A stretch of 8,824 nucleotides of DNA from Paracoccaceae bacterium (lineage in GTDB: Bacteria > Pseudomonadota > Alphaproteobacteria > Rhodobacterales > Rhodobacteraceae). The position numbers were made by a program, and so were the translations under genes. The DNA lies in NCBI GenBank assembly GCA_021648225.1, contig JAKITE010000123.1:1-8824 (forward strand), written 5' to 3'. The notes below the pieces were generated by a model. The model searched no databases. It was not told where the DNA came from and saw only the letters and a list, made by a program, of their open reading frames with translations. Below, piece by piece: positions 5,511 through 8,824 of the stretch. How positions within the stretch are numbered: the stretch's first letter is position 1; each line of letters opens with the position of its first letter.

Positions 5511-6974
5511 CTAATAATCATCAATCGCATTGGCAATCAGACGGATACCCTCAGGAATTTTTTCAGACTTGATCGAGGAATATGCCAGCCGGAAAAAGTT
5601 ATCTGGTGTGTCCTCGCCGTTAAAAAACGGTGCGCCTGCTTCGATCAAAACGCCGTTTTGTTCCAGCCGCGCCGCGAGAATTTCTGTGTCAATGCCTTTG
5701 GGTGCTTCGACCCAAAAATTCGAGCCGCCATACGATGCCCGCCCCGCAATTTTCAGGCAAGTGTTTTGCAGGGCTGTGTCCATAACCTTGCGCCGTTTGC
5801 TAAAAACATTTCGCATGCGTTTGATCATTGCATCGTAATGGCCCAGGCCCAGAAAGAACGCGGTGGTGCGTTGAATATTGCCCGGAGGATGGCGCAAAAT
5901 TGCCAGCCGCATGGCGCGGGCTTGTTCTATAAACGGCTCCGATGCCACCATATATCCCAACCGCAACCCCGGAAAAAGCGACTTTGAAAAGCTGCCGATG
6001 TAAATCACCCGCCCGTCTTTATCGAGCGATTTAAGCGCGGGCGATGGCGCGTTGAGAAAGCTCATCTCGAATTCGTAATCATCTTCGACAATCAAAAAAT
6101 CCTTTTCCCGGGCCAGTTGCAGCAAGGCATGGCGGCGCTGCATCGGCATGGTGGTCATGGTCGGGCATTGGTGGCTGGGGGTGGTGAACAACACATCCAG
6201 ATCATCGGGCAAACCATCAGGCGGCAAGCCCAGATCATCAACATCAACTGCGTGGCGGGTGCAGCCTGTGTGGCGCAGAACCTCGGTTATGCCGTAATAT
6301 CCGGGGTTTTCATGCACTGCCACGGAACCCACCCCAAGCAAGATCTGCGCCGCCATCCACATGGCATTTTGCGCGCCCACTGTTACCAGTATTTGTTCGG
6401 GTCGCGCCAAAATTCCGCGCCGTGGCAGGGTGTGGCGGGCGATAAAATTCACCAGCTCCGGGTCATCCTGTTCCGCATAATCCGAGGTTAAACTGTCAAA
6501 TTCCTTTTTGCCCAAGGCTTGCAGCGCACATAGCCGCCAATGGGCCTGATTAAACAGGCTTGGGTCGGGCTGGCCGCACATGAAAGGGTATGGATAACTG
6601 CGCCAATTGAATTTCTTTTTGACCTTTTTCGCACCGGTAAAGCTGCGCTGCACGGCGCGGCTCCAATCAACCCTGTCCTTGAACATTTCACCGTTAATGG
6701 GCGGCAACGGCGCGGTAGGCGCGGTTTCCGACACGAAATAGCCCGAGCGATTGGCGGATGTTATATAATCATCCGCCACCAGTTCATGATAAGCCAGCGT
6801 TACAGTTATGCGCGAAATCCCCAGATGTAACGCCAGCTTGCGCGAGCTTGGCAATTTATCCCCCGCCTGAAACCGCCCCGCCAAAATAGCGCTGGCCACG
6901 ATCTGTCGGATCTGGTTTTGCAAGGATCCCTGAAAATTCGGGTCCAGAAAAAAGGTATCTTCAACAAGCGGCAT
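5511..6974 (-). CDS. tauR: MocR-family (GntR wHTH plus aminotransferase fold) taurine regulator
   Basis: Probable transcriptional activator of tpa and xsc. The 487-residue protein has an N-terminal GntR winged helix (about 10-85, with PSSRKLALHLGISR at 42-55). A linker of roughly 40 residues leads to a fold-type I aminotransferase-like domain (about 125-485). There the PLP-binding lysine is K331 in SFSKS, with the acidic DDYEF segment at 298-302 and R462 in FFRLAYS. In MocR proteins this domain senses an amino compound through PLP; taurine is the likely ligand here, from context. The ATG at 6974 is preferred because homology begins at MPLVEDTFFLDP. A TTG at 7022 has an AGGAGG upstream but at an 11-nt spacing, and would place coding sequence across the putative TauR operator. 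The gene diverges from tpa with 131 bp between start codons and precedes xsc on the same strand, so xsc and ackA may also be read from the tauR transcript. Confidence 0.9.
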   Translation of the reverse strand: MPLVEDTFFLDPNFQGSLQNQIRQIVASAILAGRFQAGDKLPSSRKLALHLGISRITVTLAYHELVADDYITSANRSGYFVSETAPTAPLPPINGEMFKDRVDWSRAVQRSFTGAKKVKKKFNWRSYPYPFMCGQPDPSLFNQAHWRLCALQALGKKEFDSLTSDYAEQDDPELVNFIARHTLPRRGILARPEQILVTVGAQNAMWMAAQILLGVGSVAVHENPGYYGITEVLRHTGCTRHAVDVDDLGLPPDGLPDDLDVLFTTPSHQCPTMTTMPMQRRHALLQLAREKDFLIVEDDYEFEMSFLNAPSPALKSLDKDGRVIYIGSFSKSLFPGLRLGYMVASEPFIEQARAMRLAILRHPPGNIQRTTAFFLGLGHYDAMIKRMRNVFSKRRKVMDTALQNTCLKIAGRASYGGSNFWVEAPKGIDTEILAARLEQNGVLIEAGAPFFNGEDTPDNFFRLAYSSIKSEKIPEGIRLIANAIDDY

Positions 6975-6985
6975 GGCTTTCCAAA

Positions 6986-7018
6986 CTGGACTTAAATCAA
7001 TTGCGAAACTGGGGGTAA
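6986..7018 (+). promoter_or_regulatory. Putative TauR operator upstream of tpa
   Basis: CTGGACTTAA (6986-6995) is an exact match to the direct-repeat element CTGGACYTAA that I recall as the TauR site in the Rhodobacter capsulatus tpa promoter. A degenerate second copy, CTGGGGGTAA (7009-7018, 7 of 10), lies in the same orientation 23 bp downstream, about two helical turns. A third partial match (AAAGCCCTAA, 7021-7030, 6 of 10) may be chance. The pair sits 88-120 bp before the tpa start and 12-44 bp before the tauR ATG. Binding is inferred. Confidence 0.6.
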
Positions 7019-7047
7019 GCAAAGCCCTAAACCCCTCCTACTGTCAA
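7017..7047. promoter_or_regulatory. Overlapping divergent tpa and tauR promoter elements (tentative)
   Basis: On the plus strand TACTGT (7039-7044) could be the tpa -10 box, 20 bp after the second TauR half-site, with no good -35, as expected for an activated promoter. On the minus strand a perfect TTGACA (7047-7042) could be the tauR -35 box, with a poor -10 (TTTGCT, 7022-7017) 19 bp away. The two boxes overlap, so the promoters may compete. None of this is more than pattern matching. Confidence 0.3.
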
Positions 7048-7105
7048 TTCCAATGCTGCCCAATCGCGGTGTCCTTCCTACATTTTCCCAAGATCGGATC
7101 GCATC

Positions 7106-8425
7106 ATGGCCAAAGATATGCAGACCAATTCACTAGAAAATTTCTGGATTCCCTTTACCGACAACAAAGGATTCAAAGCCAAGCCGCGCCTGATCACCAG
7201 CGCCAAGGGCAATTATTTGACCAACCATCACGGCAATTCGGTGCTGGATGGATCAAGCGGGTTATTTTGCAGCCCCGCAGGCCATTGCCACCCCAAAATC
7301 ATCGAGGCCGTGCATAAAGCCATGCAAAATCTGACCTATGTTTCGGCCTTTGGCACCAGCCATCCGGCGGCTTTTGCCTTGGCGCAAAAACTGTCGCGCC
7401 TGCTGCCTGAACCAATCAATCATGTGTTTTTTGTTAATTCAGGGTCCGAGGCAATTGATACCGCCCTTAAAACCGTCATGGCCTATCATTCTGCGATGGG
7501 TGAGGACCGGCACCGTTATGTGTCACGCGAACGGGCTTACCACGGCGTAAATATCGGCGGTGTTGGCCTGTCGGGGCTGGTGAATAATCGCAAAACCTTT
7601 CAAGATGTGATGCCAAATATCGTGCATATGCGCCATACTTGGAACCCTGATGAATTAATGGTGCGCGGCCAGCCGGAACTAAACGGCATTGACTTGGCCA
7701 ATGATTTGCAGCGCGCTGTGGATAACTATGGCGGCACAACGATTGCTGCGTGTTTTGTGGAACCGGTGGCGGGGTCAACCGGCAGCCTTGCGCCGCCCAA
7801 AGGTTATCTGGAACGGCTGCGCCAGATTTGCGATGAAAACGGTATTTTGCTGGTATTTGACGAGGTGATTACCGGTTTTGGCCGGATAGGCGGGCGGTTT
7901 GCAGCTGATGTTTTTGGTGTGACACCGGATATTATGACCATGGCCAAGGCCCTGACAAACGGGTCAATTCCGATGGGTGCGGTGGCTGTCAAAGATAGCA
8001 TTTACGCCGCCATTACCGATGCAGCGGCCCCCGGCGCGATAGAGTTTTTCCACGGTTATACCTATTCTGGCCACCCTGCGGCTTGCGCGGCTGGGCTGGC
8101 CTCGCTGGAGCTTTATGAAGACGAGGGCCTGTTTCAACAAGCCGAGGCCCTATCGCCCTATTTCCTTGATGCAATCTATTCGCTGCGCGACCACCCAAAG
8201 GTGCGCGATATTCGCGGTATCGGCTTAATGGCGGGGCTGGAGCTGCGCTCAAACGGCAAACCCGGTGCGCGTGGCAGCGAGGCCCAGAAAAACCTGTTCT
8301 GGAACGGGCTGCACGCCAAATTCACCGGCGACACCGCCATTCTGGCCCCGATGTTTATTGCCGAGGAAAAGCATATCGACGAGATGGTGGAAAAGCTGGA
8401 TAAAACCTTGAACGCTTTGAATTAA
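7106..8425 (+). CDS. tpa: Taurine–pyruvate aminotransferase (class III, PLP-dependent)
   Basis: It likely catalyses taurine + pyruvate to sulfoacetaldehyde + L-alanine, the first step of taurine catabolism, in the cytoplasm. The 439-residue protein is a full-length class III (omega) aminotransferase. NSGSEA (111-116) binds the PLP phosphate, and AYHG with Y146 stacks on the cofactor. DEVITGFGR (252-260) supplies the aspartate that contacts the pyridine nitrogen. K281 in MAKALTNGSIPMGAV is the Schiff-base lysine, and FHGYTYSGHP (315-324) completes the site. By sequence alone it resembles beta-alanine/omega-amino-acid–pyruvate aminotransferases; the taurine assignment comes from the divergent tauR and from xsc. 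The ATG at 7106 has a weak GGAT seven bases upstream; an in-frame ATG at 7118 is also possible. The 82-bp leader from the operator fits TauR control. No gene follows it on the same strand within the window. Confidence 0.86.
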   Translation: MAKDMQTNSLENFWIPFTDNKGFKAKPRLITSAKGNYLTNHHGNSVLDGSSGLFCSPAGHCHPKIIEAVHKAMQNLTYVSAFGTSHPAAFALAQKLSRLLPEPINHVFFVNSGSEAIDTALKTVMAYHSAMGEDRHRYVSRERAYHGVNIGGVGLSGLVNNRKTFQDVMPNIVHMRHTWNPDELMVRGQPELNGIDLANDLQRAVDNYGGTTIAACFVEPVAGSTGSLAPPKGYLERLRQICDENGILLVFDEVITGFGRIGGRFAADVFGVTPDIMTMAKALTNGSIPMGAVAVKDSIYAAITDAAAPGAIEFFHGYTYSGHPAACAAGLASLELYEDEGLFQQAEALSPYFLDAIYSLRDHPKVRDIRGIGLMAGLELRSNGKPGARGSEAQKNLFWNGLHAKFTGDTAILAPMFIAEEKHIDEMVEKLDKTLNALN

Positions 8426-8456
8426 GTGCTGGCCCGTGGCTTTGTCATTTCAAAGC
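8414..8456 (+). terminator. Possible weak terminator at the tpa 3' end
   Basis: GCTTTG (8439-8444) and CAAAGC (8451-8456) make a 6-bp stem with a 6-nt loop, followed by ATAAAAATTATTT. An alternative longer pairing uses GCTTTGAA (8414-8421) with TTCAAAGC (8449-8456). The T tract is broken by A residues, so this is a weak candidate. The rest of the gap to 8678 shows no convincing gene; the 64-codon frame that starts right after the tpa stop has no ribosome binding site or family resemblance. Confidence 0.3.
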
Positions 8457-8657
8457 ATAAAAATTATTTCCCTTGCCAACTACAAACGCATAACGCAGCC
8501 ATGGCAGCACCTGATTGTCTGCCAAAAACTCCCGTCAATTTCGCCCGAATAGAATCTGCGTTCCTGCAAAATCAACTGAGTTTTGCGAATGAATTGCGTC
8601 ATTGCCTTTGCGACAGATAAAATTTTGCACCACATCGGGATGATGCGGAAATTGGCT

Positions 8658-8675
8658 GTGCCAGTGCGCTGGCAC
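8658..8675 (-). terminator. Strong hairpin just after the permease gene
   Basis: GTGCCAG (8658-8664) and CTGGCAC (8669-8675) form a perfect 7-bp, GC-rich stem with a 4-nt loop, starting 3 nt after the permease stop on the minus strand. The bases that follow (AGCCAATTTCC) are not a clear T tract. It may be a terminator or a 3'-end-stabilising structure. Confidence 0.4.
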
Positions 8676-8678
8676 CGA

Positions 8679-8824
8679 TCAGCCCGGGCTTAATCCACGT
8701 AATTTTTCGGAACGCCGGCGCAGGAATTCAAGGGTGGTTAGCAGCACAATCGAAATGGCAACCATCAGCGTGGCAACTGCCAGAATGGTTGGTGAAATTT
8801 GCTCTCGCATGCCGATAAACATTT
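8679..8824 (-). CDS. ABC transporter permease, PotC-like, C-terminal fragment
   Basis: Only the last 48 or so residues are in the window, ending at a TGA at 8681-8679. The visible sequence has a G-M-R-E-Q-I-SPTI motif, then a hydrophobic segment of about 20 residues (ILAVATLMVAISIVLLTTLE) that is the last transmembrane helix. A positively charged tail follows (FLRRRSEKLRG). This matches the C-terminus of inner-membrane permeases of spermidine/putrescine-type importers (PotC/PotI group). The substrate cannot be told. It does not look like TauC-type taurine permeases, so it probably belongs to a neighbouring operon converging on tpa rather than to the taurine set. Confidence 0.7.
   Translation of the reverse strand, partial: MFIGMREQISPTILAVATLMVAISIVLLTTLEFLRRRSEKLRGLSPG

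Noticed and set aside
5307..5987. 226-residue plus-strand frame across the tauR–xsc gap
   Set aside because: It lies antisense to the ends of tauR and xsc and runs through the repeat region; no domain or ribosome binding site supports it.
8426..8620. 64-residue frame immediately after tpa
   Set aside because: It starts with GTG next to the tpa stop, has no Shine-Dalgarno sequence of its own, and overlaps the candidate tpa terminator.
8679..8824. Permease fragment as the taurine transporter of the cluster
   Set aside because: The C-terminal helix and arginine-rich tail match PotC-type permeases, not TauC or the TRAP-type taurine carriers, and the gene converges on tpa from another operon.
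1..8824. CRISPR array, toxin–antitoxin or phage-defence genes
   Set aside because: No regularly spaced repeats and no small gene pairs or defence domains were found; island cargo would lie left of the window.

Overview
The window looks like an alphaproteobacterial chromosome, probably of the Rhodobacterales/Roseobacter type. The reasons are an NDUFA9-like complex I assembly/subunit protein, a tpa–tauR–xsc taurine gene set arranged as I recall it from Rhodobacter, and moderate GC content. No rRNA or other marker fixes the species.

Three segments can be told apart. (1) Positions 1 to about 1398 are the edge of an integrated mobile element. The right end of an IS3-family insertion sequence (1-126) has inserted into the 3' end of a P4-type tyrosine integrase gene (minus strand, 91-1251). 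The integrase is followed by about 150 bp of repeat-bearing DNA and then an intact tRNA-Leu(CAG) gene (minus strand, 1399-1485), whose 3' end is the likely integration target. (2) Positions 1486-2612 are core chromosome: the tRNA promoter and a gene for an NDUFA9-family NAD(P)-binding protein. (3) Positions 2589-8425 are a taurine (2-aminoethanesulfonate) dissimilation cluster. ackA, xsc and tauR lie on the minus strand (transcription order tauR, xsc, ackA), and the aminotransferase gene tpa diverges from tauR on the plus strand. The last 146 bp hold the 3' end of a convergent PotC-like ABC permease gene.

The pathway can be read from the genes. Tpa transfers the amino group of taurine to pyruvate, giving sulfoacetaldehyde and alanine. 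Xsc, a ThDP enzyme, converts sulfoacetaldehyde and phosphate to acetyl phosphate and sulfite. The translationally coupled acetate/propionate-family kinase can turn acetyl phosphate into acetate and ATP. TauR, a MocR-type (GntR plus aminotransferase fold) regulator, probably activates the genes. The tpa/tauR intergenic region has an exact match to the CTGGACYTAA element I recall for Rhodobacter TauR. The tauR–xsc gap has a second group of CTGG motifs with the same 23-bp spacing. No taurine transporter, phosphotransacetylase or sulfite exporter gene is visible here.

The points most worth a second look are the integrase whose last residues are encoded by an IS end, the nested repeats upstream of xsc, and the short acetate kinase with changes in conserved motifs. 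I see no wholly new system; most of the window is recognisable biology with unusual local details.
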